Assembly (NCBI RefSeq): GCF_038433135.1
Contig: NZ_JBCDMV010000004.1
Location: 62,001-126,000, forward strand
Length of the DNA stretch: 64,000 nt
Direction: 5' to 3'
Source of the DNA: Luteococcus sp038433135
Lineage (GTDB): Bacteria > Actinomycetota > Actinomycetes > Propionibacteriales > Propionibacteriaceae
Shown here: positions 15,472 to 24,600 of the stretch, one piece after another
How positions within the stretch are numbered: position 1 is the first letter of the stretch
Layout of the letters: the number at the start of each line of letters is the position of its first letter
Translations under genes and position numbers: made by a program
Notes under the pieces: generated by a model
Told to the model about the DNA's origin: nothing
The model's database searches: none
What the model saw: only the letters and a program-made list of their open reading frames with translations

Positions 15472-16158
15472 TCACCGCAGTCTGGCCACCGAGAGGTCGG
15501 TTCCGCTCACCCCGAGCCGGACCCCGGCCTCGTCGACGGTCAACGAGCTGACCTTCAGCCCGACGTGGTTGGGCAGGGCCACCAGGTCGGAGACCTGCCC
15601 CGCGTAGGCGACGGCCTGCTGGTCGGAGACCGTCTGTCCGTCGACGCTGGCCGACGGGTCACCGATCACCAGTCGCCCGGCAACCACCTCGGGGCGGCCG
15701 GTGACGGTGACGTCGCCATGGGCCCCGGGCAGGGTGGAGGAGCGGATGGTGATCCGCCCCTGCCCCGCCGATGAGACCCGCGCCCCAAAGATCCGGGAGG
15801 CCTGGGCATGGCTCAACCGGGCGCTGGCCACCAGGCTGGAGACGCGCGCCGTCCCGGGATCGAAGACGCCGGAGACATCGTCACCGCGCACCACCAGCTC
15901 GTCGATGGTGGTGGGTTTTCCCGCCAGCTCCACCCGGGCCTGCGGCAGGCTCAGCTCGACGCCGTCCAGCCGCTGCGTCGCCAGCACCAGCAGGAAGGGC
16001 CAGCCGTGAACACGGACCTGTGGCTTGGCGCCCAGATGGGGCTGCAGCCGGGACGCCGCCTGATCCTGTACGACGAACCTGGCCAGGGCATCCACCCCGG
16101 CCAGGCAGGCGCCGAGCACCAGCAGCGTGACCAACAGGCGTCGCAGGGCCCGGATCAC
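15472..16158 (-). CDS. DUF2993 (LmeA-like) exported or membrane-anchored protein
   Basis: The 228-residue protein starts with a signal anchor (RALRRLLVTLLVLGACLAGVDALARF) followed by a DUF2993 domain with the features QVRVHGWPFLL, LDGVELSL and ATARLS-like repeats of beta strands. In mycobacteria the relative LmeA helps lipoarabinomannan and lipomannan growth at the cell surface. The GTG start overlaps the dapB stop as GTGA, so it is probably co-translated with dapB. A periplasmic lipid-binding role is inferred from the family. Confidence 0.75.
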   Translation of the reverse strand: MIRALRRLLVTLLVLGACLAGVDALARFVVQDQAASRLQPHLGAKPQVRVHGWPFLLVLATQRLDGVELSLPQARVELAGKPTTIDELVVRGDDVSGVFDPGTARVSSLVASARLSHAQASRIFGARVSSAGQGRITIRSSTLPGAHGDVTVTGRPEVVAGRLVIGDPSASVDGQTVSDQQAVAYAGQVSDLVALPNHVGLKVSSLTVDEAGVRLGVSGTDLSVARLR

Positions 16159-16895
16159 TCCAGGCCCAGCAGCGCCTCGATGCCCATCGTCAGGCCGGGA
16201 TGCTCCTCGACGGCCTGCACGGCCATCATCACGCCGGGCATGTAGGAGGCGCGGTTCATGGAGTCGTGCCGCAGGGTGAGGGTCTCGCCGTCCTGGCCGA
16301 AGAGCACCTCCTGGTGGGCGATCAGGCCCTGCAGCCGCACGGCGTGCACGTGGATGCCGTCCACCGTCGCGCCGCGGGCACCGTCTGGATCGATCTCGGT
16401 GGCATCCGGCACCTCGCCCAGCCCGGCGGCGGCCCGCCCCTCGGCGATCATCTGCGCCGTGGTGGCGGCGGTGCCGGAGGGGGCGTCGGCCTTCTGCGGG
16501 TGGTGCAGCTCGATGATCTCCACGCTCGGGTAGTACTCGGCCGCCTTCTTCGCGAAGTGCATGAGCAGCACGGCGCCGATCGAGAAGTTGGAGGCGATGG
16601 TGATGCCCACCCCCGGCTTGTCGGCGAGCCACCCGCGCAGCGTCTCCAGTCGCTCGGGGGTGAAGCCGGTGGTGCCCACCACGGCGTGCTTGTCGTGGTC
16701 GATGCACCACTTGAGGTTGTCCATCACGGCATCGGGGTGGGTGAAGTCCACCACCACGTCCGCCTTCTCCGCCTCGACGTGCGGATCACCGACATCGACC
16801 GCGGCAACCAGCTCAAGACCGGGCGTCAGTTGCACCGCGCGGCACACCTCGCCGCCCATTCGCCCATTGGCTCCAAACACTGCGACTCGCGTCAC
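16155..16895 (-). CDS. dapB: 4-hydroxy-tetrahydrodipicolinate reductase
   Basis: DapB makes tetrahydrodipicolinate in the diaminopimelate/lysine pathway, using NAD(P)H. The protein of about 246 residues has GANGRMG for cofactor binding and HHPQKADAPSGTA with the catalytic histidines and lysine. The GTG at 16895 (VTRVAVFG) has GGGAG at a good distance, whereas the GTG two codons earlier sits against that sequence. It supplies lysine precursor, which may matter for the lysine-type NRPS 5 kb away, although neighbourhood alone does not show this. Confidence 0.94.
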   Translation of the reverse strand: MTRVAVFGANGRMGGEVCRAVQLTPGLELVAAVDVGDPHVEAEKADVVVDFTHPDAVMDNLKWCIDHDKHAVVGTTGFTPERLETLRGWLADKPGVGITIASNFSIGAVLLMHFAKKAAEYYPSVEIIELHHPQKADAPSGTAATTAQMIAEGRAAAGLGEVPDATEIDPDGARGATVDGIHVHAVRLQGLIAHQEVLFGQDGETLTLRHDSMNRASYMPGVMMAVQAVEEHPGLTMGIEALLGLE

Positions 16896-16976
16896 GTCCA
16901 CTCCCTGTCGTCAATGAGCCGGTGGTTCCAGCCCGGTGCACCGTCATTGTGGCAAACCCAGATGAACATTGGGCAC

Positions 16977-16982
16977 TATCCT
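16977..16982 (+). promoter_or_regulatory. -10 box of the pullulanase gene
   Basis: TATCCT ends 6 bases before the GTG at 16989. Confidence 0.5.
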
Positions 16983-16988
16983 CGTGGC

Positions 16989-19730
16989 GTGGCCCCCCTC
17001 TTCGAAGCGCGCGACGACGTCAGTCAGCCGACCCTGTCGAATCTGCAGATCCAGGGGGCCCGCGCCATCTGGGTGGACCAGCGCACCATCGTGGTGCCGC
17101 GCAGCATGGACGACGCCTCCCGGGGCCGGCGCACCTGGCGCGGGCAGGACGTCTCCCAGTGGGTGCTGCTCTGGTCCTCCTCCGCGCAGATCCGCCTGCA
17201 CGATGGCCACCTGCACGCGCCCGATCTGGTCACCATCGAGCTTCCGATGCGCGACGAAGGGCTCGACGAGAGCCAACAGGAGCTGCACCCCGACCTTGCC
17301 ACCGGCCACACCGTGCTGCGGGTGCCGGTGCCCTGGCGCCGCAGCGTGCCCGAGATGCTCACCGGTCAACTGCTGGTGGCCCGTCGCTCCCAGGGAACGC
17401 TGGCCGACCTGACCGGCCTGCAGATCGGCCCGGTGCTGGACGCGGTGCACGGCCGCAATGCCCAGACCGAACAGCTCGGCCCGGTTTTCGAGGACGAGCG
17501 GATCACGCTGCGGGTGTGGGCGCCCACCGCCCAGCGCGTCACGCTGCTGAGCTGGCCGCCCGACGCGGGCGAGGCGCCCCCGCTGGAGACCGCCCGGCGA
17601 CGCACCATGCTGCGCAATGCCAATGGCACGTGGAAGGCCCGGCTGGGGCGGGAGATGACCGGGGGTCGCTACCTGTACGAGGTTCAGGTCTACTCCCCCA
17701 GCACACGTCGGCTGGAGACCAATGTGGTTACCGATCCCTATTCCACCGGCCTGACCGTCGACTCGCAGCGTTCGGTGCTGGTGGACCTGGCCGATCCGCA
17801 GTGGCTGCCCGAGGGCTGGAGCAGCTCCTTCGGGCCCCGGCTGGTGACCCTGGTGGATGCCGCCGTCTACGAGTTGCACGTGCGGGACTTCTCCATGAGT
17901 GACCAGCTGGTGCCGCAGCCGCTGCGCGGCAGCTACCTGGCCTTCGGCGTCGATGGCCACGGGGCGCAGCACCTGCGACGGCTGGCCCGGGCCGGGCTGA
18001 ACACCGTGCACCTGCTGCCCTGCTTCGACGTGACCAGCATTCCGGAGAAGCACCCGCAGCCCCAGCCGTCGCGGGCCGAGCTGGCCAGCTACCCGCCGGA
18101 CAGCCACGAACAGCAGCGACTGGTGGCCCGGGGGGCCGCCCACGACGCCTTCAACTGGGGCTATGACCCCTTCCACTGGGGTGTCCCGGAGGGCTCGTAC
18201 ACCTCCACCCCCCAGGCCGCCGACGGGGTGCACCGGGTCTTCGAGTTCCGCCAGATGGTCCACGCCCTGCACAATCTGGGCCTACGGGTGGTGCTGGACC
18301 AGGTCTTCACCCACACCGGCGCGTCGGGCCAGAGCCCGTTCAGCGTGCTGGACCGGATCGTGCCCGGCTACCACCACCGGCTGGACCGCAACGGTGATCC
18401 GCAGGGCTCGGCCGCCGGCAACAATGTGGCCACCGAGCGATTGATGGCGGAGAAGATCATGGTGGACATGGTGGTGCGCTGGGCCCGGCACTACCACGTC
18501 GACGGCTTCCGCTTTGACCTGATGGGCCATTCCAGCGCGCAGAACATGGCCCGGGTACGCGACGCCCTGGACGAGCTGACCCTGGCCGAGGACGGGATCG
18601 ACGGGCACGGCGTCTACCTCTACGGCGAGGGCTGGAACTTCGGCGAGGTGGCCGACAATGCGCTCTTCCGCCAGGCCATCCAGGGCCAGCTGGAGGGCAC
18701 CCGGATCAGCACCTTCAATGACCGGCTGCGCGATGCGGTGCGCGGTGGGCGTCCCTTTGACGAGGATCCGCGGCGACAGGGCTTCGGCTCCGGCCTGGCC
18801 ACCGACCTGAACCATGCCCCCGGCAACCGGGAGCCGGAGCGCCAGTTGGCGCACGACACCGACCTACTGATGCTGGGGCTGGTGGGCAACCTGCGGGACT
18901 ACGAACTGCCCTGCACCGATGGCCGGCGACGCCGCGGTGACGAGATCGACTACAACGGGTGGCCGGCCGGTTATGCCACCGAGCCCTTCGAGGTGATCAA
19001 CTACGTCGATGCGCACGACAACGAGACCCTGTGGGATGCGCTGACCATGAAGCTGCCGCAGGACCTGCCGATGGACCAGCGGATCCTGATGAACACGCTC
19101 TGCCTGGCGACGGTGACCTTCGGGCAGGCCCCCTTCCTCTGGCATGCGGGCGCCGACCTGCTGCGCAGCAAGTCGCTGGATCGCAATTCCTTCAATTCCG
19201 GTGACTGGTTCAACCGGCTGGACTGGACCGGCACGGACAATGGTTTTGGCCACGGCCTGCCCAGCGCCGACGACAACATGACCCGCTGGCACTGGCTCAA
19301 GCCGCTGCTGGGCGACCGTTCGCTCAAGCCCTCGGCGGCGCAGGTGGCCGCCGCCGCGCACCAGGCGCACATGCTGCTCAAGGTGCGCCGCTCGTCGCGG
19401 CTGTTCCGGCTGGGCAATACCGAGCAGATCATCACCAAGGTGCACTTCCCCTTGTCCGGCACCGATGCGGCGCGCCCGGGCGTGGTCACCATGCACATCG
19501 ACGACCGGGAAGGGGTCCGGGTGGATCCGGACCTGCAGGGTCTGGTGGTGGTCTTCAATTCCCGCGGCGAGGACGTCCGGCAGGAGATCCCCGCCCTGGC
19601 CGGGGAGCGCTTCGTCGTCTCCCCGCTGCAGCCGCAGGATGTCTACCCGGTGATCCAGCGCGCCCACTTCGACGGGGAGGCCTTCGAGGTGCCGGCCCGC
19701 ACCGTGGCCGTCTTCAACCATCTGCCGTGA
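16989..19730 (+). CDS. pulA: Pullulanase-type alpha-1,6-glucosidase
   Basis: The protein of about 913 residues debranches glycogen, pullulan or starch by cutting alpha-1,6 links. After an N-terminal carbohydrate-binding part (IWVDQRTIVVP, IRLHDGHLH) comes a CBM48-like domain (RVWAPTAQRVTLL), then a GH13 catalytic domain with YELHVRDFSM, the type I pullulanase signature NWGYDPFHWGVPEGSY, the nucleophile Asp in GFRFDLMGH, the acid Glu in YLYGEGWNFGE and the Asp of YVDAHDNE. No signal peptide is visible, so it likely acts inside the cell. GTG at 16989 is chosen from the promoter spacing; an in-frame ATG lies at 16962. Its TGA overlaps the next start as GTGA. Confidence 0.9.
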   Translation: MAPLFEARDDVSQPTLSNLQIQGARAIWVDQRTIVVPRSMDDASRGRRTWRGQDVSQWVLLWSSSAQIRLHDGHLHAPDLVTIELPMRDEGLDESQQELHPDLATGHTVLRVPVPWRRSVPEMLTGQLLVARRSQGTLADLTGLQIGPVLDAVHGRNAQTEQLGPVFEDERITLRVWAPTAQRVTLLSWPPDAGEAPPLETARRRTMLRNANGTWKARLGREMTGGRYLYEVQVYSPSTRRLETNVVTDPYSTGLTVDSQRSVLVDLADPQWLPEGWSSSFGPRLVTLVDAAVYELHVRDFSMSDQLVPQPLRGSYLAFGVDGHGAQHLRRLARAGLNTVHLLPCFDVTSIPEKHPQPQPSRAELASYPPDSHEQQRLVARGAAHDAFNWGYDPFHWGVPEGSYTSTPQAADGVHRVFEFRQMVHALHNLGLRVVLDQVFTHTGASGQSPFSVLDRIVPGYHHRLDRNGDPQGSAAGNNVATERLMAEKIMVDMVVRWARHYHVDGFRFDLMGHSSAQNMARVRDALDELTLAEDGIDGHGVYLYGEGWNFGEVADNALFRQAIQGQLEGTRISTFNDRLRDAVRGGRPFDEDPRRQGFGSGLATDLNHAPGNREPERQLAHDTDLLMLGLVGNLRDYELPCTDGRRRRGDEIDYNGWPAGYATEPFEVINYVDAHDNETLWDALTMKLPQDLPMDQRILMNTLCLATVTFGQAPFLWHAGADLLRSKSLDRNSFNSGDWFNRLDWTGTDNGFGHGLPSADDNMTRWHWLKPLLGDRSLKPSAAQVAAAAHQAHMLLKVRRSSRLFRLGNTEQIITKVHFPLSGTDAARPGVVTMHIDDREGVRVDPDLQGLVVVFNSRGEDVRQEIPALAGERFVVSPLQPQDVYPVIQRAHFDGEAFEVPARTVAVFNHLP

Positions 19731-20341
19731 GCCGGCCGATTCGGCTGGACGCGGTGCCGGTCTGGCTGAGCAGCGGACCGGCCGACGACGCCCACGCCCT
19801 GCTGCTGGCCCTGGCCGCCCGGGTGCTGGAACTCCTGCCGGAAGAGGCCCGGCGGCTGCGGCTGGGCCATGCCTGCCCGCAGTGTGGCAGTGGCGATCAT
19901 GGTCGGCCAGTGCTGCTGGGCTGCCCCGTACTGGTGGGCTCGGGGCCGGTACACGTCTCGCTCGGCCGGGATCGGTCGGGCGAGCTGGCGGTGGTGGCCC
20001 TGTGCCGCGACGCCCCGGTTGGCGTCGACGTGGAGGCGGCGGGCGCCGCGGACTTCGGCGGCTTCGACGAGCTGGTGCTGCACCCCGACGAGCGTGCCAC
20101 CGGCCCCTGGACGCCCGTCGCGCGAACTGCAGTGTGGGTGCGCAAGGAAGCGGTCCTCAAGGCGCGCGGGACCGGCCTGGCCACCGATCCGCGCACCATC
20201 ACGCTGGCCGACCTGCCCGACGTCGCGTGGCGCGACGTGGATCTTGGCCCGGCCTGGCAGTGCACCGTCGCCGTCAGTAGGGGCGTCGGCGCGGGCTTCC
20301 TCAGCGGAGCACGGGGAGGGCGGGCAGCCTCGGCTGGTTGA
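19727..20341 (+). CDS. 4'-phosphopantetheinyl transferase, Sfp type
   Basis: The 204-residue enzyme moves phosphopantetheine from coenzyme A onto a carrier-protein serine. It shows the Mg-binding motif VGVDVE and the second signature WVRKEAVLKARGTGL, with GHACPQCGSGDHGRP earlier. It is the obvious candidate to activate the carrier domain of the NRPS at 21662-25555. Its start overlaps the pullulanase stop, so it is expressed with that gene and not with the NRPS. Its 3' end overlaps the M1 peptidase gene on the other strand by 41 bases. Confidence 0.88.
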   Translation: MSRPIRLDAVPVWLSSGPADDAHALLLALAARVLELLPEEARRLRLGHACPQCGSGDHGRPVLLGCPVLVGSGPVHVSLGRDRSGELAVVALCRDAPVGVDVEAAGAADFGGFDELVLHPDERATGPWTPVARTAVWVRKEAVLKARGTGLATDPRTITLADLPDVAWRDVDLGPAWQCTVAVSRGVGAGFLSGARGGRAASAG

Positions 20342-21617
20342 GCCAGGTGTCCAGGGTGGCGGCGACGTCGAATCCGTCGTCGGAGGTGAACTGCATGCAG
20401 TGCGTCACGAACTGCCGACTGGTGACCACGGCCCCCGCATTCTCGGTGGCCCAGGAGCGCAGCATCTGGAAGAAGGCCCGCTCCCCCAGCACGCAGCGCA
20501 CGGCGTGCAGGGTCAGCGCGCCGCGCTTGTAGACCCGGTCGTCGAACATGTCCGGCATGCCGGGGGCGCTGAGCACCAGATCCTGCTTCTTGCGGGCCAG
20601 CTGCTCGTGGTGGCGCCGGGCCTGCTCCTGCACGGTGGGGGTGCGCCCCGAGGCCGCGCAGTGATCCGACCAGAGCCATTCGGCATAACAAGCAAAACCC
20701 TCGTGCAGCCAGATGTCACACAGCTGCTGGGCGGTGACGCTGTTGCCGAACCACTGGTGGGAGAGTTCGTGCGCCACCAGCCGCTCATTGTCCCAGGTGG
20801 GCTGGGCAAAGTTGCGGCCAAAGGAGCTCAGCCCCTGGGCTTCCAGCGGGATCTCCAACACGTCGTCGGCCACCACCGCGCGGTATTCGGCAAAGGGGTA
20901 GGGCCCGAAGAGCTCGGAGAAATGGCTGACCATCTCCGCCTGGAATTCAAAGGCGGTGCCCGCCCCGACGCCCAGGTTGGCCGGGTGCACCAGCTCCACC
21001 GGCACCACGCTGGCCCGCCGGTCGGCCACATAACGGCCGATCTGCACGGTGGCCAGGTAGGGCGCCATCGGCTGGTCCATCTCGTAGACCCAGCGGGTCT
21101 GGCCACCGTGCTGGCTGTGCTCGGTCAGGGTGCCATTGGCGACGACGTGGTAGCTGGCGGCCACATCCAGCTGGATCCGGTAGCTGGCCTTGTTGGCAGC
21201 GTCGTCATTGCACGGGAACCAGCTGGGCGCGCCATTGGGTTGCGATCCCACCAGCACGCCGTCCGTGAGCTCCTCCCAGCCGGCCGCGCCGTGGATTCCG
21301 GGAACCGGACGGGGCTTGCCGCCGCAGGTGATCCGCAGGCTGTGCTCGTCGCCGGGCTGGGCCCCGGGCAGATCGACGACGACCTTGCGGTTGCGCTGCC
21401 GAAAGCGCGCCTTGCGTCCGTCGACGCTCAGCTTGGAGACCTGCAGGCCACTGAGGTCCAGCTCGATCCGCTCGGTGGCCTCCGTGATCACCAGCTCCAG
21501 TCGGGCCACCTCGTCCAGCCGGTTGGTGGTCACCTTGTAGTCCAACCGCAGGTCGTAGTGGCGCACCCGGTAGCGGGTGTCACCGTGCCCGGGCAGGTAC
21601 GGATCGGGCGTCGCCAT
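20301..21617 (-). CDS. M1 family zinc metallopeptidase
   Basis: The 438-residue protein has the gluzincin site HELSHQWFGN (H283, E284, H287) with the third zinc ligand E306 in WLHEGFACYAEW. It has the N-terminal beta domain of M1 enzymes but lacks the long C-terminal domain of PepN. The segment LEAQGLSSFG stands where GAMEN is usual. No signal peptide is visible. A good ribosome site (AGGAG) precedes the ATG, and the gene starts 44 bases after the NRPS stop, so the two form an operon. From memory, poly-lysine-degrading enzymes of Streptomyces albulus are zinc aminopeptidases, so a role in cutting the NRPS product is an attractive inference. Confidence 0.88.
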   Translation of the reverse strand: MATPDPYLPGHGDTRYRVRHYDLRLDYKVTTNRLDEVARLELVITEATERIELDLSGLQVSKLSVDGRKARFRQRNRKVVVDLPGAQPGDEHSLRITCGGKPRPVPGIHGAAGWEELTDGVLVGSQPNGAPSWFPCNDDAANKASYRIQLDVAASYHVVANGTLTEHSQHGGQTRWVYEMDQPMAPYLATVQIGRYVADRRASVVPVELVHPANLGVGAGTAFEFQAEMVSHFSELFGPYPFAEYRAVVADDVLEIPLEAQGLSSFGRNFAQPTWDNERLVAHELSHQWFGNSVTAQQLCDIWLHEGFACYAEWLWSDHCAASGRTPTVQEQARRHHEQLARKKQDLVLSAPGMPDMFDDRVYKRGALTLHAVRCVLGERAFFQMLRSWATENAGAVVTSRQFVTHCMQFTSDDGFDVAATLDTWLNQPRLPALPVLR

Positions 21618-21661
21618 GCGGGGAATCTCCTAGATCTGTTGAGGGGCAGGGACCAGACTAG

Positions 21662-24600
21662 TCACACGTGGCCGTCGTCCTCGTCCTCCCACGGCCCGAT
21701 CGGGTTGCCGATCCAGCGGGTCTTGTCCGGCACCGACTCGCCGCGCATCACCAGCGAGACCGGCCCGACGGTGGCGTGCCGCCCCAGGGTGGAGGCGGGC
21801 AGGATCACCGAATTGGGGCCCAGCGTGGCGCCGGCATTCAGCGTGACCGAGTCCATCGCCAGCACCCGGTCATGGAAGAGGTGGGTCTGCACCACGCAGC
21901 CCTGGTTGACGGTGGCACCGTCGGCCAGGGTGATCAGGTCGTGTTCGGGCAGCCAGTAGGTCTCGCACCACACGCCCTTGCCGATCCGGGCGCCCATCGA
22001 GCGGAAGTAGCTGTTCAGCAGGGGCGTGCCCGGCACGTGACGCAGCAGCCATGGCACGGCCACGGACTCGACGAAGGCGTCGGCCAGCTCACCGCGCCAG
22101 ACGAAGCCGGACCACAGCGGGTGTTCGGAACGCTTCCAGCGCCCAACCAGCAGCCATTTGGCCGCGACCGCCACCCCGACCGCGACGGCACCGACGGCCA
22201 GCAGCACCAGGCCGGAGACCAGCGCCGCCAGCCACCAGCCGAAGCGCTGGGCCAGCCAGAAGATCACCGCGGCGCCCGCCAGGTGCAGCACCAGATGGGC
22301 CAGCAGCGCCAACACCCGGCAGGTCTCCACCAGGCCGCGGGCGATCCGCAGGCTGCGCGGCGGGGCGTAGGTGCGGGAGTCGTCGACGTCGTTGCTCACC
22401 CGACGCAGCTTCTCCGGCGGGGAACCCACCCAGGAGGAACCGGCCTTGGCCTTCTTGCGTCGCGGGGCGGCCGAGAGCACCGCCACCAGGGATCGCTTGG
22501 GCACCTTGCGGCCGGGCGCGGTCATGCCGGAATTGCCGACGAAGGCGCCCTTGCCGATCTTCACCCGATCCACCCGCAGCCAGCCGCCCACCAGCTCGTA
22601 GCCACCGATCAGGGTGTCGTCGGCCAGGAAGGCCCCGGCCCCGACGCTGGTCAGCGACGGGATCATCAGCACCGTGGAGGCCTCCGCGTCCTTGCCGATC
22701 TCGGCCCCCAGCGCCCGCAGCCACCAGGTGGTGGCGGCGCCGGCGTAGAGCGGGAAGAGCCAGGTGCGGGCCTCGTCCATCAGCCGCATGGTGGCCCAGG
22801 CCTGCAGCGCCTGACGACCCTGCACGGCGTGGTGCCCGGCACGCAGGCCGATACCCAGGAGCCGCACCCAGGCCCAGACCAGCACGATCAGGCTGGCGTA
22901 ACCGGCCAGGCCGGCCAGCGGCAGCCACCGGGCGGCGGTGCGCAGCGCGTCGGCCAGGCTGGTGGTGGCGGACATCGCGGGCCAGGCCACGGCGGCGCCC
23001 ACCAGCACCGCGGCAATCGGCAGCAGGGAGATGCCGACCGCGGTCAGGGCGTACAGGCCGGTCCACAGTGGCCGGGCCGGGGGACGTTCCTCCCACGGGC
23101 CGCGGGCCTCACCGATCCGCACCGCGGGCGAGCCCGACCAGCGCTCCCCCGCCGGCACCTGGCCGAAGACGGCCGAGCCGGGCGCGATCTCCGCCCCGAC
23201 GCCGATCCGCGCACCGGCCAGCAGCGTGGAGCGGGCGCCCACCCGGGCGTCGGCACCCACCTCGACGTGCCCCAGGTGCAGGGTGCCGCCGTCGATCCAG
23301 TGGCCGGTCAGGTCCACCTCGGGCTCGATTGCGCAGCCGTCGCCCAGGTTGAGGTGGCCGGTGACCGGCGGCATGGCGTGCAGGTCCACATAGCGGCCCA
23401 CCCGGCAGCCCAGCATCCGGGCATACCAGCGCACCAGCCCGGCACCGGCGATCATCCCGGCGCCCAACTCGTCGGCCACCCGTTCGGCCAGCCACAGCCG
23501 CAGGTGCACCTTGCCGCCGCGCGGGTAGCTGCCGGGCTGCACACCGGCCAGGATGATCCGCGAGGCCAGGGCGCTCAGCGCCAGTCGGCCGGCCGGGAAG
23601 ACCAGCAGCACCCAGGCCAGCCCCAGCACCCACCACGGGGCCACGGGCAGGGCGGTCACCGGCAGCTCCCAGCCCAACAGGCCGGCCACCCGGCACCCGA
23701 GCGCCAGCCAGAAGAGCCAGCGCAGCGCGCTGATGGTGCGCAGCCCCAGCAGGGCCAGCAGCTGCCCGGTCTGGGTCTTGTGCGGTACCGGGTGGACCGG
23801 CTCGTTCAGCCGTCCGGACGGGGCGGTCAGCGTCTCCAGCCAGTCCGCGAAGCCGCCGACGGTGGGGTGCTCGTAGACATCGGCGACGGTGGCGGTGGGG
23901 TGCTGCTGGCGCACCCGGGCGACAATCTGCGCCGCGGTCAGCGATCCGCCACCGAGCGCGAAGAAGTCCTCGTCCGGGGCGGTGGGGCGACTGCCCAGCA
24001 CATCGCGCCAGATCTCGGCCACCCAGCGGCCGGTCTCGGTCAGGGCCGAGTCGTCGGTGTCGCTCTCCGGCAGCGGCCAGGGCAGGGCGTCGCGGTCGAT
24101 CTTGCCGCTGGTGCGGGTGGGCAGGTCATCGACGACGGCCAACCGGGGCACCAGCGCGGCGGGCATGTCGGCGCGCAGGCGGGCCAGGCTGGCCGCCTGG
24201 TCGAAACCCTCGTCGACGGTGAGGTAGCCGACGATCAACGCATTGCCGCTGGCGGTCTTGCGGACCGCGGCGGCGGCACCTCGCACGCCGGGCAGTTGCA
24301 GCAGGGCGGAGTCGATCTCCCCCAGCTCGATCCGACGGCCGCCCACCTTCACCTGGTCATCGGCGCGGCCACGGAAGAGCAGCCCGGTGGGGTCGTTGAC
24401 CACCACGTCACCGGAGCGGTAGGCGCGTTCCCAGCCCAGGGTGGGCATCGGGGCGTACTTCTCGGCGTCCTTGGCCGGGTCCAGGTAGCGGGCCAGACCG
24501 ACGCCGCCGATGATCAATTCCCCCTGTTCGCCCTCGGGCACCGGGTTGCCGTCGGCATCCACCACGGCCAGGTCCCAACCGTCCAGCGGCAGGCCAATCC

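Noticed and set aside
16200..16988. Pullulanase beginning about 790 bases further upstream
   Set aside because: That part is antisense to dapB and has no domain; the -10 box and the protein's own conserved start lie at 16989.
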